A DNA stretch of 64,000 bases from Kitasatospora xanthocidica. Its GTDB lineage: Bacteria > Actinomycetota > Actinomycetes > Streptomycetales > Streptomycetaceae. Position numbers and translations under genes: made by a program. How positions within the stretch are numbered: the first letter of the stretch is position 1; each line of letters starts with the position of its first letter. Below are positions 16,351 through 25,357 of the stretch, in pieces. The notes beneath the pieces are model-generated. The model saw only the letters and a program-made list of their open reading frames with translations. It did not search any database and had not been told where the DNA came from. The stretch covers positions 144,352 through 208,351 of the forward strand of contig NZ_BNBY01000011.1 of assembly GCF_014656195.1 (NCBI RefSeq), in the 5' to 3' direction.

Positions 16351-17631
16351 ATGGCCTCCGCCCCCGACCGCCTCCGGTCCCGGCTGCTGCCGAACACCGC
16401 GCCCTGGCGCTCCTCCCGGGACTTCCGCCTGACCTGGACCTCCGGCGCGGTCACCATGCTCGGCTCGACCTTCACCATGACGGCGATCCCCCTGCAGATC
16501 GCCCACCTCACCGGCTCGCCGTGGGCCGTGGGCGCGGTCGGCGCGGTCGAGCTCGTGCCCGCCGTGCTGTTCGGCCTCTACGGCGGCGTCCTCGCCGACC
16601 GGATGGACCGCCGGACGGTGGCCCTGGTCACCGAAGTGGCGCTGGCCGCGCTGAGCGCCCTGCTGCTGGCCAACGCGCTGCTCGGTACCCCGGCCGTCTG
16701 GCCGCTCTACGCCGCGGCCGGGGTCGCGGCGGCCCTGCAGGGCATCCAGCAGCCCTCGGTCGACGCGATGGTCCCCCGGCTGGTGCCGCACGACCAGCTG
16801 GTGGCGGCCGGCGTGCTGCTCTCACTGCGCTGGAGCGTCGGCGGGGTGGCCGCCCCGGCCGCCGCCGGGCTGCTGATCGCCACCGCCGGCGTCCCGGCGG
16901 CCTATCTGGTCGACCTCGGTACCTTCCTGCTCTCGATCGCGCTGCTCGCCCAGGTCCGGCCCGTCCCCTCGGAGCGGGACGCCGAGAAGCCGCGGCTGGG
17001 CGAGTTCGTCGAGGGCGCCCGGTACGCGGCACGTCGGCCCGACCTGATCGGCACCTATCTGGCCGACCTCGCGGCCACCGTCTTCGCCCTGCCCACCGCG
17101 CTGTTCCCGTTCCTGGCCGCGGACCTGGACGCGACGTGGGCGCTCGGCCTGCTCTACTCGGCCGGCGCGGCCGGCAGCCTGGTGGCCGCGGCGACGGGCG
17201 GCTGGACGGAGCGCGTGCACCGGCACGGCCGGCTGGTCGTGCTCTCCGCCGCCCTGGTCGGCCTGGCGACGGCCGCGGCGGCGTTCGCCCCGGGCCTGTG
17301 GGGCGTGCTGCTCTGCCTGGTGGTCGCCGGCGGTGCGCACTGGATCGGGGACACCTTCCGCAGCGCGATCTGGAACCAGTCCATTCCGGACGAACTGCGT
17401 GGCCGCGCAGCCGGGTTGGAGATGCTGATCGGCTCCGCCGGGCCCGCCCTGGGCGATCTGCGGGCGGGCGGTCTCGCGGCCCGGCAGGGCATCCGGGCGG
17501 CCCTGCGCACCGGCGGCCTGTTCTGCTGCGGCAGCGCCGCGGTCCTGTCCACCGCGATACCCGCGCTCTGGCGCTACGACCAGCGCACGCACCGGGTCGA
17601 ACCGGCTCCCGACCAGTCGCTCACAGCGTGA
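16351..17631 (+). CDS. MFS exporter of the DHA3/EntS type
   Basis: A 426-residue, about 12-helix transporter. It shows the DHA3 pattern: FRLTWTSGAVTMLGSTFTMTAIPLQIA in helix 1, the loop motif GVLADRMDRRTV, and the IPDELRGRAAGLEMLIGSAGPALGDLRAG segment typical of EntS-like siderophore or macrolide exporters. It is divergent from a TetR repressor with two operators between them, which makes it the likely target. The isochorismatase-like gene beside the repressor hints at an aromatic or siderophore-like substrate, but no siderophore genes are present. The 3' end overlaps the convergent gltD by 11 bp. Confidence 0.9.
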   Translation: MASAPDRLRSRLLPNTAPWRSSRDFRLTWTSGAVTMLGSTFTMTAIPLQIAHLTGSPWAVGAVGAVELVPAVLFGLYGGVLADRMDRRTVALVTEVALAALSALLLANALLGTPAVWPLYAAAGVAAALQGIQQPSVDAMVPRLVPHDQLVAAGVLLSLRWSVGGVAAPAAAGLLIATAGVPAAYLVDLGTFLLSIALLAQVRPVPSERDAEKPRLGEFVEGARYAARRPDLIGTYLADLAATVFALPTALFPFLAADLDATWALGLLYSAGAAGSLVAAATGGWTERVHRHGRLVVLSAALVGLATAAAAFAPGLWGVLLCLVVAGGAHWIGDTFRSAIWNQSIPDELRGRAAGLEMLIGSAGPALGDLRAGGLAARQGIRAALRTGGLFCCGSAAVLSTAIPALWRYDQRTHRVEPAPDQSLTA

Positions 17632-19198
17632 GTGCCCGCGTCGACGCCCTGATCGGCGACGGGAGTTCGGTGCGCCCACGTAGGTAGCGGTCCACCGCCG
17701 CGGCGGCCGCCCGTCCCTCGGCGATCGCCCAGACGACGAGCGACTGCCCGCGTCCGGCGTCGCCCGCGACGAACACGCCCTCCGTCGCGGTGGCGAAGCC
17801 GTCGTCCCTGGGCAGGGTGCCCTCCGACCCGGTGGCGAGACCGAGTTGGCTGAAGAGCCGCTGGTCCGGCTCGGGCCCGGTGAAGCCCAGCGCGAGCAGG
17901 ACGAGCTGGGCCGGCAGGCGCCGCTCGGTGCCGGTCCGCGGGCTGCGCTCGGCGGGTTCGGCCTCGGCGAACCGGACGGCGGCGAGACGGCCGTCCGGGC
18001 CCGCTTCGAAGCCCACGGTGACCGCCGCGAACACCCGGGGGCCTGCCCCGGCCGCGCCGGACTCCTCGTGCGAGGTGGTCTCCCGGTACACCTTGGGGTG
18101 AACCGGCCAGGGCTGCCCGGGCGCCCGGCGCTCCGGCGGGCGCGGGTTGATGTCCAGCTGGGTGACCGAGGCGGCGTGCTGGCGCAGCGCCGTGCCCAGG
18201 CAGTCGGCCGCGGTGTCCCCACCGCCGACGATCACCACGTGGCGGCCCTCGGCGGAGACCGGCGGGTCCGGGCAGTCGCCCTCGTCCACCCGGTTCGCCC
18301 AGGTCAGGTACTCCATCGCCTGGTGCACACCGGGCAGTTCGCGCCCGGGGACGGGCAGCTCCCGGCCGGCGGTCGCGCCCACCGCGACCACCAGCGCGTC
18401 GTACCGGGCCCTCAGTTCCTCACCGGGCACGTCCCGGCCGGCCCACACCCCGGTGCGGAACGCGGTGCCCTCGGCCCGCAGCTGTTCGAGCCTCCGCTCC
18501 AGGCGGTGCTTCTCCAGCCGGAACGGCGGGATGCCGTAGCGCAGCAGCCCGCCGGGACGGTCGGCCCGCTCGTACACCGTGGTGGCGTGCCCGGCCCGGG
18601 TCAGCTGCTGAGCGGCCGCCAGCCCGGCCGGGCCGGAGCCGATCACCGCGACCCGCCGTCCGCCACCCCGCTCGGCACTCCCCGACCACCCGGCACGCCC
18701 CGACCGCCCGGAGCCCTCGGAACCCTCCGAACCCCGGGAGCCCCCGGGGCCCTCTGAGTCCCCGGAGCCCTCGGACCCCCCGGGTGGCAACGGCCTGTCC
18801 CAGCCCTCCTCCCAGGCCCGGTCGGCGATCGCCAGCTCCACGTTCTTGATCGCCACCGCGGCCCCGTCGATCGCCAGCACGCAGGCGCTCTCGCAGGGCG
18901 CCGGGCAGAGCCGCCCGGTGAACTCGGGGAAGTTGTTCGTCGCCAGCAGCCGGGCCGCCGCGGCCCGCCAGTCGGCGGCCGCCACCAGCTGGTTCCACTC
19001 CGGCACCAGGTTCCCCAGCGGGCAGGCGCTGTGGCAGAACGGCAGCCCGCAGTCCATGCACCGCTCCGCCTGTCCGCCCACCATCGGCAGCAGGGCCCCC
19101 GGCCGGTACACCTCCCGCCGGTCCCCCAGCCGCTCGCGCGCGTCCCGCCGCGCCCGCTCCGCGCGCGGGGTGGTGAAGAAGGCCATCCGGTCTGCCAT
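17621..19198 (-). CDS. gltD: Glutamate synthase small subunit (NADPH), orphan copy
   Basis: Beta subunit of NADPH-dependent glutamate synthase: takes electrons from NADPH via FAD and iron-sulfur clusters to the large subunit. ATG 19198 follows GGAGG at 6 bases. The N-terminal cluster domain has CMDCGLPFCHSACPLGN and the second Cys group CPAPCESAC; FAD motif VIGSGPAGLAAAQ; NADPH motif IVGGGDTAADCLG; C-terminal GDAGRGQSLVVWAI. Between the cluster domain and the FAD domain (about residues 135-170) is an inserted Gly/Ser/Glu tract built from 9-18 bp DNA repeats, making the protein about 40 residues longer than usual. No gltB adjoins it, so it either serves an unlinked large subunit or acts with another partner. 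Confidence 0.88.
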   Translation of the reverse strand: MADRMAFFTTPRAERARRDARERLGDRREVYRPGALLPMVGGQAERCMDCGLPFCHSACPLGNLVPEWNQLVAAADWRAAAARLLATNNFPEFTGRLCPAPCESACVLAIDGAAVAIKNVELAIADRAWEEGWDRPLPPGGSEGSGDSEGPGGSRGSEGSEGSGRSGRAGWSGSAERGGGRRVAVIGSGPAGLAAAQQLTRAGHATTVYERADRPGGLLRYGIPPFRLEKHRLERRLEQLRAEGTAFRTGVWAGRDVPGEELRARYDALVVAVGATAGRELPVPGRELPGVHQAMEYLTWANRVDEGDCPDPPVSAEGRHVVIVGGGDTAADCLGTALRQHAASVTQLDINPRPPERRAPGQPWPVHPKVYRETTSHEESGAAGAGPRVFAAVTVGFEAGPDGRLAAVRFAEAEPAERSPRTGTERRLPAQLVLLALGFTGPEPDQRLFSQLGLATGSEGTLPRDDGFATATEGVFVAGDAGRGQSLVVWAIAEGRAAAAAVDRYLRGRTELPSPIRASTRALTL

Positions 19199-19376
19199 CG
19201 CGGGCCTCCGGCAGGGCGTGCCACTCGGACCGGCGGCCCACCCCGGCGGGCGCACCACCGTGTGGCAACCGTACGCCTGCGAAGCAGCGCGCGAAAGCGG
19301 CCGCCGCAGGTACCCGTCCGGGTGGTCCCCGGCCCCGCGCGTGACCGCCGTGAGCACGCCAGGGACAATCTCCCCC

Positions 19377-20057
19377 ATGACCCACACCGTGCTGGTCGCC
19401 GAGGACGACCGCGCCATCCGTGACTCGCTCGTCCGCGCCCTGACGCTGGAGGGCTACCGGGTGCGGATCGCCGCGGACGGCACCCAGACCCTGGCCGTCC
19501 TCGCCGAGCAGCGCCCGGACGCCCTGGTGCTCGACGTGATGATGCCCGCGCCGGACGGCCTGGAGGTCTGCCGCCGCCTGCGCGCTTCCGGGGACCGCAC
19601 CCCGGTGCTGATGCTCACCGCCCGGGTCGAGGTCCCGGACCGGATCGCGGGCCTCGACGCCGGGGCCGACGACTACCTGGTCAAGCCCTTCGACGTGGAC
19701 GAGCTGTTCGCCCGCCTGCGCGCCCTGCTGCGCCGCAACCAGCCCGTCCAGATCGCCGAGTCCCTGACCGTGGCCGACCTGCGGATCGATCCGCCCGCCC
19801 GGCGGGCCTGGCGGGCCGGGCAGGAGCTGGAGCTGTCCCGCACCGAGTTCGACCTGCTGGAGCTGTTGGCCCGGAACGCCGGATCCGTCCTGGACCAGGC
19901 CACCCTGTACGAGCGGATCTGGGGCTACGACTTCGGCCCCGGCTCGAAGAACCTCGCCGTCTTCATCGGCTACCTGCGCCGCAAGCTCGACCGCCCGGGC
20001 ATGAGCCCGCTGATCCACACCGTCCGCGGCGTCGGCTACGCGCTGCGCGAGCCGTGA
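19377..20057 (+). CDS. OmpR-family response regulator
   Basis: A 226-residue two-component regulator. The receiver domain has acidic D10-D11, phospho-acceptor D53 (LVLDVMMP), T81 and K103 (VKPFD). The C-terminal winged helix (about 130-225) has LSRTEFDLLELLARN and the KNLAVFIGYLRRKL recognition region. ATG 19377 is chosen over the much longer open frame because it begins the receiver domain exactly. Its TGA overlaps a GTG (GTGA) of a small repeat ORF, which in turn overlaps the sensor kinase, so the three frames are translationally coupled. Confidence 0.93.
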   Translation: MTHTVLVAEDDRAIRDSLVRALTLEGYRVRIAADGTQTLAVLAEQRPDALVLDVMMPAPDGLEVCRRLRASGDRTPVLMLTARVEVPDRIAGLDAGADDYLVKPFDVDELFARLRALLRRNQPVQIAESLTVADLRIDPPARRAWRAGQELELSRTEFDLLELLARNAGSVLDQATLYERIWGYDFGPGSKNLAVFIGYLRRKLDRPGMSPLIHTVRGVGYALREP

Positions 20058-20209
20058 CCGGCCAGGGCACGACCGGGCGGGTCGTGCCAGAGCGGGTCGT
20101 GACCGGGCGGGTCACGACCGGGCGGGTCGTGCCAGAGCGGGTCGTGACCGGGCGGGTCACGACGGGGCGGGTCACGACGGGGCGAGTCACGATAGGGCGC
20201 GCATCGTGA
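20054..20209 (+). CDS. Repeat-encoded 51-residue ORF between regulator and kinase
   Basis: Starts at the GTG of the GTGA overlapping the regulator stop (20054-20057) and ends at a TGA overlapping the kinase GTG (20206-20209). It therefore keeps perfect translational coupling on both sides. The peptide consists of five-residue repeats TTGRV / VPERV / VTGRV. No homologue or function is recognised; it may simply be an expanded minisatellite kept in frame because it links regulator and kinase translation. Whether it is made as a peptide is unknown. Confidence 0.5.
   Translation: MTGQGTTGRVVPERVVTGRVTTGRVVPERVVTGRVTTGRVTTGRVTIGRAS
20071..20200 (+). repeat. 15-bp minisatellite within the two-component operon
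   Basis: About nine 15-bp units. Three of them form a 45-bp block that is duplicated without a mismatch (20071-20115 and 20116-20160); shorter derivatives follow to 20200. Units contain GTGACC-GGGCG-GGTCAC, itself an inverted repeat, twice. Confidence 0.9.
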
Positions 20210-21606
20210 CCGCGCGAGCCGTGACCGCCCCGGGACGCCGTCGGCCGCGCCTGCCGCGCCCCGGCCTGCACACCACCCTCTCGCTCGCCTTCGCCGCGAT
20301 CGCCGCCCTGGTCGCCGTGCTGATCGGCGCCCTCGGCTACCACGCCGCGGCCCGACTGATCCGGGACGACGAGGGCGCCGACTTCACCGCGGCCGTGGCC
20401 TCCGTCGACCGCCAGGTCGAACGGCAGACCCTCTTCCCGGGCGACTTCACCGGCCCCGACGGTCTCAGCGACGACCTGCTGCGCCCGATCCGGGTGACGG
20501 CGCAGGCGCTCGACCCGAGCGCCCGGGTGCTCCCCGGCACCGCCCGGATCGACCTTCCGCCGACCCCGGCCGACCTCGAACTCGCCCGGGCCGAGGAGCC
20601 CGGCCGCACCGAGTCGGGGATGCGCCGGCTGCACGGCGACACCCTGCGGGTGGGGGTGGTCTCGCTCGGCGGCCACCGCGGCGCGGTCCAGATCATCCAG
20701 CAGGTCGGTCCGACCGAGCGGCTACTGGCCGCCCTGCGGTACCGCACCGCCGGGCTGGTGGCGGTGGTCGCGGTGATCGCGGGCGGAGCCGGCTGGCTGC
20801 TCGCCCGGTGGATCTCCGGCCGGCTGGTCCGGCTCACCACCGCGGCCGAACTGGTGGCCGCCAGCGGCCGGTTGGACGTTCCGGTGCCCGCCTCCGGCAC
20901 GGACGAGGTGGGCCGGCTCGGCCGGGCCTTCGACCGGATGCTGGTCCGGCTCGCCGCCGCCAAGGAGAACCAGCGCCGTCTCGTCCAGGACGCCGGCCAC
21001 GAGCTGCGCACCCCGCTGACCAGCCTGCGCACCAACCTCTCCGTGCTCCCCGCCATGGACCGGCTGCCACCCGCCGAGCGCGCCGCACTGATGGCCGATC
21101 TGACGGACGAGGCCAGGGAGTTGTCCCAGCTGGTGGAGGAGCTGGTGGCGCTCGCCGCGGACCACCGGGCGGACGAGCACCCGACCGAGGTGGTGCTGTC
21201 CGAGGTGGTCCGCGGGGCTGCCGCCCAGGTCCGGCGGCGCAGCGACCGGGAGATCCTGGTGGACGCGGACGACACCGTCGTCATCGCCCGCCCGGACGCA
21301 CTGGCCCGCGCGGTGGGCAATCTGCTGGACAACGCGGCCAAGTTCGACCCGGCCGGCGCGGGCCCGATCGAGGTGGTGGTGCGCGGGCTGCGGGTGGAGG
21401 TCCGCGACCGGGGCCCGGGCATCGACGAGGCCGACCTCGACCGGGTCTTCGACCGCTTCTACCGGGCCACCGCGGCCCGCAGCCTGCCCGGTTCGGGGCT
21501 GGGCCTGGCGATCGTGGCCGAGGTGGCCCGCGCGCACGGCGGCACCGCCTTCGCCGTCAACCGGGAGGGCGGCGGCGCGGTGATCGGCTTCACGCTCGGC
21601 GACTGA
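20206..21606 (+). CDS. Sensor histidine kinase with HAMP domain
   Basis: A 466-residue membrane kinase. Helix 1 at about residues 24-44, an extracellular sensor of about 135 residues, helix 2 at about 182-203, HAMP domain to about 250, then H-box DAGHELRTPLTSLR with H265. The catalytic domain shows N-box NLLDNAAKF, G1 DRGPGI, F-box DRFYRATAA and G2 GSGLGLAI. It phosphorylates the regulator encoded just upstream. The GTG start overlaps the stop of the intervening repeat ORF. The signal is unknown; the system resembles actinomycete envelope-stress pairs. Confidence 0.92.
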   Translation: MTARAVTAPGRRRPRLPRPGLHTTLSLAFAAIAALVAVLIGALGYHAAARLIRDDEGADFTAAVASVDRQVERQTLFPGDFTGPDGLSDDLLRPIRVTAQALDPSARVLPGTARIDLPPTPADLELARAEEPGRTESGMRRLHGDTLRVGVVSLGGHRGAVQIIQQVGPTERLLAALRYRTAGLVAVVAVIAGGAGWLLARWISGRLVRLTTAAELVAASGRLDVPVPASGTDEVGRLGRAFDRMLVRLAAAKENQRRLVQDAGHELRTPLTSLRTNLSVLPAMDRLPPAERAALMADLTDEARELSQLVEELVALAADHRADEHPTEVVLSEVVRGAAAQVRRRSDREILVDADDTVVIARPDALARAVGNLLDNAAKFDPAGAGPIEVVVRGLRVEVRDRGPGIDEADLDRVFDRFYRATAARSLPGSGLGLAIVAEVARAHGGTAFAVNREGGGAVIGFTLGD

Positions 21607-21682
21607 CCGCGAACGGACCGGGCGCTCGGATTCGGCGCTCGGATCCCGCCCGCGGCCCCGGGCCCGCCGCAGAAAGCGGCCG

Positions 21683-23101
21683 TCAGACCCGGACGGACGT
21701 CAGCAACCCCCGCCCGAGCCAGTCGGCGTCGTCCTTGACCCCCGGCAGGACGAAGAAGTACCCGCCACCGGTCGGTGAGATGTAGTCCACCAGCGGCTCC
21801 CCGATGAGCCTGGTCTGGGTGGCCTCGAACTGCCGCACCACGTCCTGCTGGTAGCAGCAGAACACCAGGCCCATGTCCAGGTTGCCCGCCGGGTCGACGC
21901 CCCGGTCGTAGTTGAAGCCGCGGCGCAGGATGCGGGAGTCGTCGGTCTCCGCGGTCCGCGGGTTGGCGAGGCGGATGTGCGCGTCGAGCGGGATCGCCTT
22001 GCCCTCCGGGTCCTTGGCGTAGTCCGGCGCGTCGGTCTCCTGACGGCCGTCGAGCGGGGCGCCGGTGTCGCGGCGGCGGCCGAACATCTTCTCCTGCTCG
22101 GCGAGGGTGACGCGGTCCCAGAACTCGATCAGCATCCGGATGATCCGGATCACCTGGTAGCTGCCGCCGACGGCCCAGGCGGGCTCGCCCGTCGTGCCGT
22201 TCACCCAGATCAGCCGGTCCGTCTCCCGGGCGGAGCCGGTGTCCGGGTTGACGATGCCGTCCTTGAAGCCGAGCAGGTTGCGCTGGGCGCCGTCCGGGCG
22301 GGGCTGGTTCTGGAAGCCGTCGATCCGCCAGAGGATCTGCAGCGCGCCGCGGGTGTGCCGGGTGATGTCGCGCAGCGCGTGCAGCACGGTGTCCTGGCGG
22401 TCGGCGCAGATCTGCAGCGAGAGGTCCCCGTGCACCTCGGCGGCCTGCAGGTTGTCGTTGGGGAAGGTCTTCATCGGCGTCAGCTTGAGCGGCTTGGCCT
22501 TGGCCAGCCCGTAACGCTCGTCGAAGAGCGAGGCGCCGACGCCGACCGTGACGGTCAGGTGGTCGGCGGGGACGGTCGGGCCGAGGATGCCGCTGTCCGA
22601 GGGAGGCGCGCCGACGCCGAGGTCTGGCGGGGTGCCGCCGGCGGTGAGGAAGCGGATCCGCCCGGTCAGGGTCCTGAGGAGGTCTTCGAGTCCCTTGCGG
22701 TCCTGGGCGATCACCTGACAGGAGACGAAGGCCGCGTACCCGGGGGCCGGGGTGGTGATCCCGGCCTGGTGCTCGCCGTGGAACGGCACCGCCCCGTTCT
22801 TCGCCTGCGAGCCGTCCCCGGCGGAGGTCGGGCCGGCGCCGAGGGTGAGGGCGCCGCCGCCGAGTACGGCGGCCCCGGCCCCGGCACCGAGTGCGGCCCG
22901 GACGAAGCTGCGCCGGGCAGGACGGGCCGGACAACCGCCCTCCGCCGGAACCGCGCCGGCCGGCGCAACAGCCTCCGAAGCAATGACATCCGAAGCAACG
23001 GCATCCGGCCCGACTGCGTCCGGCGCACCACCCCGAGCAGCGGCAGCGGCGGCGTCGTGCGGGAAGGGGCAGGAGCCGACGGCTGCGGTGTGGTCGGTCA
23101 T
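21683..23101 (-). CDS. efeB: Dyp-type haem peroxidase of the EfeUOB iron uptake system
   Basis: Tat-exported haem peroxidase (472 residues) that handles ferric/ferrous or haem iron outside the membrane for the elemental iron transporter. R63-R64 begin the twin-arginine motif (RRSFVRAALGAG). The catalytic GFKDG loop and the AHIRLANPR segment with the proximal His are present, and the C-terminal FCCYQQD and FVLPGV strands match EfeB. The 60 residues ahead of the Tat motif include an Ala/Val/Pro-rich repeat tract (GPDAVASDVIASEAVAPAG) longer than usual. Its ATG overlaps the stop of the upstream efeUO fusion (TGATG), so expression is coupled. Confidence 0.93.
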   Translation of the reverse strand: MTDHTAAVGSCPFPHDAAAAAARGGAPDAVGPDAVASDVIASEAVAPAGAVPAEGGCPARPARRSFVRAALGAGAGAAVLGGGALTLGAGPTSAGDGSQAKNGAVPFHGEHQAGITTPAPGYAAFVSCQVIAQDRKGLEDLLRTLTGRIRFLTAGGTPPDLGVGAPPSDSGILGPTVPADHLTVTVGVGASLFDERYGLAKAKPLKLTPMKTFPNDNLQAAEVHGDLSLQICADRQDTVLHALRDITRHTRGALQILWRIDGFQNQPRPDGAQRNLLGFKDGIVNPDTGSARETDRLIWVNGTTGEPAWAVGGSYQVIRIIRMLIEFWDRVTLAEQEKMFGRRRDTGAPLDGRQETDAPDYAKDPEGKAIPLDAHIRLANPRTAETDDSRILRRGFNYDRGVDPAGNLDMGLVFCCYQQDVVRQFEATQTRLIGEPLVDYISPTGGGYFFVLPGVKDDADWLGRGLLTSVRV

Positions 23102-25224
23102 CAGGCGGCCTTCCGGATCTCGAGCAGGGCGGGGACGGGAGCGAGGTCTTCGAGCAGCTGCCCGGTGGCGCCGTTCAGCTTGCGGCGGGCGTCGGCGGGC
23201 AGCCGGTCGACCGGGGTCCAGCCCTCGGGCCCGTGGGCGGCCGCGAGGAGGTCACCGACCCGTTTCACCCCGCCGTCCACCCGGGCCGGCAGCTGCGGGT
23301 CGCGCTCATCGAGCAGCGGCCGGAGCAGGGTCAGCAGTTCCTGGGTGCCCGCCAGATTGGCCTGGGCGGTGGCCAGGTTGGTGCCGCTGCCCATGTCGGT
23401 GTCGCCGGTCAGCTCGAACTGGAGGGTGTTCTCCAGGATCTCGTGGGCGCGCAGCGGCAGGTCGGCCGGGTCGAAGTCCTGGCCGGGGAAGTCCTGTGCC
23501 AGCTTGGCGACGTTCTGCGCCAGCTCGTCCGCGACGGGTGTCAGGTCGGCGGCCGACTGGTCGTGCCACAGGCCGTACTCCAGGCGCAGGAAGCCGGTGA
23601 ATCCGCTGTCCCGGACCTTGTCGGCGAGGCCGTCCGGGCGCCCGTCGATCTTGCCGTCGAGGTCGGCGAAGGTGCCGTAGGCGGCGCCGAGCGAGGCGTA
23701 CCGCAGGTGCGCGGTGAGCCAGTCGGCCCTGGCGGTGGCGAGGTCGCCGGAGTGGACGTCGTCCTGGAGCTTGCGGGTCTGGGTCACGAGGGTCGCGAGG
23801 CCCTGGTCGACGTATTCCTTGTAGCTGTCGAGGGGGCCCTTGAGGTCGTCCTCGGAGACCGGCTTGACGGCCTTGACGGTCTTGACCTCGCCGCCGCCGG
23901 TGACGCGCACGGCGGCGGAGGTGACGGCGCTGCCGCCGGTGGGCACACAGCGCCAGGCGTAGTCGCCCGAGCCGATGGTGGCGGTCAGGGCCCGGGTGGT
24001 GCCGGGGGCCAGGCCCTCGATCTCGCCGTAGACCGCGCCGCTGCCCGGGTCGACCAGGTACACCTCGGAGACCTTGTCGCCGGTGTTGTGCATCTGGAAC
24101 ACCTGCTGGCCGGGGCGCGGGGTGCCGAAGCCCTTTCCGCAGTCCCGTTCGGAGACGGTGACGGTGGCGGAGCTCTCCTGCTTGCCGTCGCTGACCGCGA
24201 TCACGGCGCCGGCCACCACCACCGGGACGGCGACCAGCGCGGTCGGCAGCACCCAGCGCGGACGGCCTGCGCGCACCCGCCCGGCATCCTCGACCACGGC
24301 CCCGGCCGTCCCGGACTCACCCTTCGCGGCCCCACCCTTCGCAGTCCCACTCTTCGCCGAAGCCGAAGCCGGAACCGGGCCCGAAGCCGGGCCCGGAGCC
24401 GGAGCGCCCGCCCCGCCCCGGACACCCTCGATGAACATCGTCATCACAACGCCCAGGTACGCGACGTACCCGACGACCTGCAGGACCGTCATGGTGACGG
24501 TCAGGTTGAGCGTGCCCTGGACGAGCGTGGCGTACCAGGACGAGGCGTCCAGGTGCCCGCTCAGGTCGAAGGCGTACGTGCTCCCACCGCCGACCAGCCC
24601 GGACTCCTGGAGGTCGCGCAGTCCGTAGCCGAGCACGCCGGCCGCGACGACGATCAGTCCGGCGCCGGTGACGGTGAAGAACCGGGTGAGGTTCATCTTC
24701 AGCGCCCGCCGGTACAGGCCCCAGCACAGGACGGTCGAGAGCACCAGGCCGACGGCGGCGCCGAGCAGCGGGCCGGTGGACTCCCCGGCGGTGCGCACGT
24801 TCGTCCACAGGAAGAGCGAGGTCTCCAGGCCTTCGCGGGCGACGGCGAGGAAGCTGGTGAGGACCAGTGCGCCCGCGCCCATCGCCAGCGAGGCCTGGAC
24901 CTTCTCCTTCAGTTCGGCGGAGAGGGTGCGCGCGGAGCGGCGCATCCAGAACACCATCGCGGTGACGAAGCCGACCGCGATCAGACTGAGCACCCCGCCG
25001 AACGCCTCCTGGGCGTGGCCGGAGAGGTTGGCGGCGGTGAAGGTGAGCACCGCACCGAAGCTGAGACTGAGCGCGAGGGCGGCCGCGACGCCCGTCCACA
25101 CCTGGGGCAGCCGGGCCTTCTGGCCCGCCCGGACCATCGTGGCGACCAGGATCGACACGATCAGACCGGCTTCCAGGCCTTCGCGCAACCCGATCAGGAA
25201 GCTGGGAAACGCCTCGTCCCACAT
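23101..25224 (-). CDS. EfeU-EfeO fusion: ferrous/ferric iron permease with its extracytoplasmic partner
   Basis: One uninterrupted 707-residue frame joins two proteins that are normally separate. Residues 1-270 are EfeU (FTR1 family, seven helices) with both iron-ligand motifs REGLE at 14-18 and 130-134. A Pro/Ala/Gly/Lys linker (about 270-322) leads to an extra helix at about 324-344, which would carry the chain to the outside. Residues 352-445 are the EfeO cupredoxin-like domain (with C362, C426) and 455-700 the imelysin-like M75 domain with RAHEILE (H594). The ATG follows GGGGGAGGAG. EfeB is encoded immediately downstream. An iron box lies upstream, so the unit should be induced in iron starvation by loss of DmdR/IdeR binding. 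Confidence 0.93.
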   Translation of the reverse strand: MWDEAFPSFLIGLREGLEAGLIVSILVATMVRAGQKARLPQVWTGVAAALALSLSFGAVLTFTAANLSGHAQEAFGGVLSLIAVGFVTAMVFWMRRSARTLSAELKEKVQASLAMGAGALVLTSFLAVAREGLETSLFLWTNVRTAGESTGPLLGAAVGLVLSTVLCWGLYRRALKMNLTRFFTVTGAGLIVVAAGVLGYGLRDLQESGLVGGGSTYAFDLSGHLDASSWYATLVQGTLNLTVTMTVLQVVGYVAYLGVVMTMFIEGVRGGAGAPAPGPASGPVPASASAKSGTAKGGAAKGESGTAGAVVEDAGRVRAGRPRWVLPTALVAVPVVVAGAVIAVSDGKQESSATVTVSERDCGKGFGTPRPGQQVFQMHNTGDKVSEVYLVDPGSGAVYGEIEGLAPGTTRALTATIGSGDYAWRCVPTGGSAVTSAAVRVTGGGEVKTVKAVKPVSEDDLKGPLDSYKEYVDQGLATLVTQTRKLQDDVHSGDLATARADWLTAHLRYASLGAAYGTFADLDGKIDGRPDGLADKVRDSGFTGFLRLEYGLWHDQSAADLTPVADELAQNVAKLAQDFPGQDFDPADLPLRAHEILENTLQFELTGDTDMGSGTNLATAQANLAGTQELLTLLRPLLDERDPQLPARVDGGVKRVGDLLAAAHGPEGWTPVDRLPADARRKLNGATGQLLEDLAPVPALLEIRKAA

Positions 25225-25338
25225 GCAGCGGGCTCCTCCCCCGGGACCGGCCCGGACCGTCACCTGTCCCCGCCCCGCCACGACGACGGCGCGGCGCCAC
25301 AGTCGAACGCCCCGGACGTCACGGTCCAGGGCGCCGAC

Positions 25339-25357
25339 TTAGCTTAGGCAAACCTTA
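25339..25357. promoter_or_regulatory. DtxR/DmdR-type iron box upstream of efeUO-efeB
   Basis: TTAGCTTAGGCAAACCTTA, 19 bp, about 115 bp before the efeUO start. It agrees at 15 of 19 positions with the streptomycete iron-box consensus (TTAGGTTAGGCTCACCTAA) and keeps the TTAGG/ACCT core. It implies iron-dependent repression. Confidence 0.85.
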
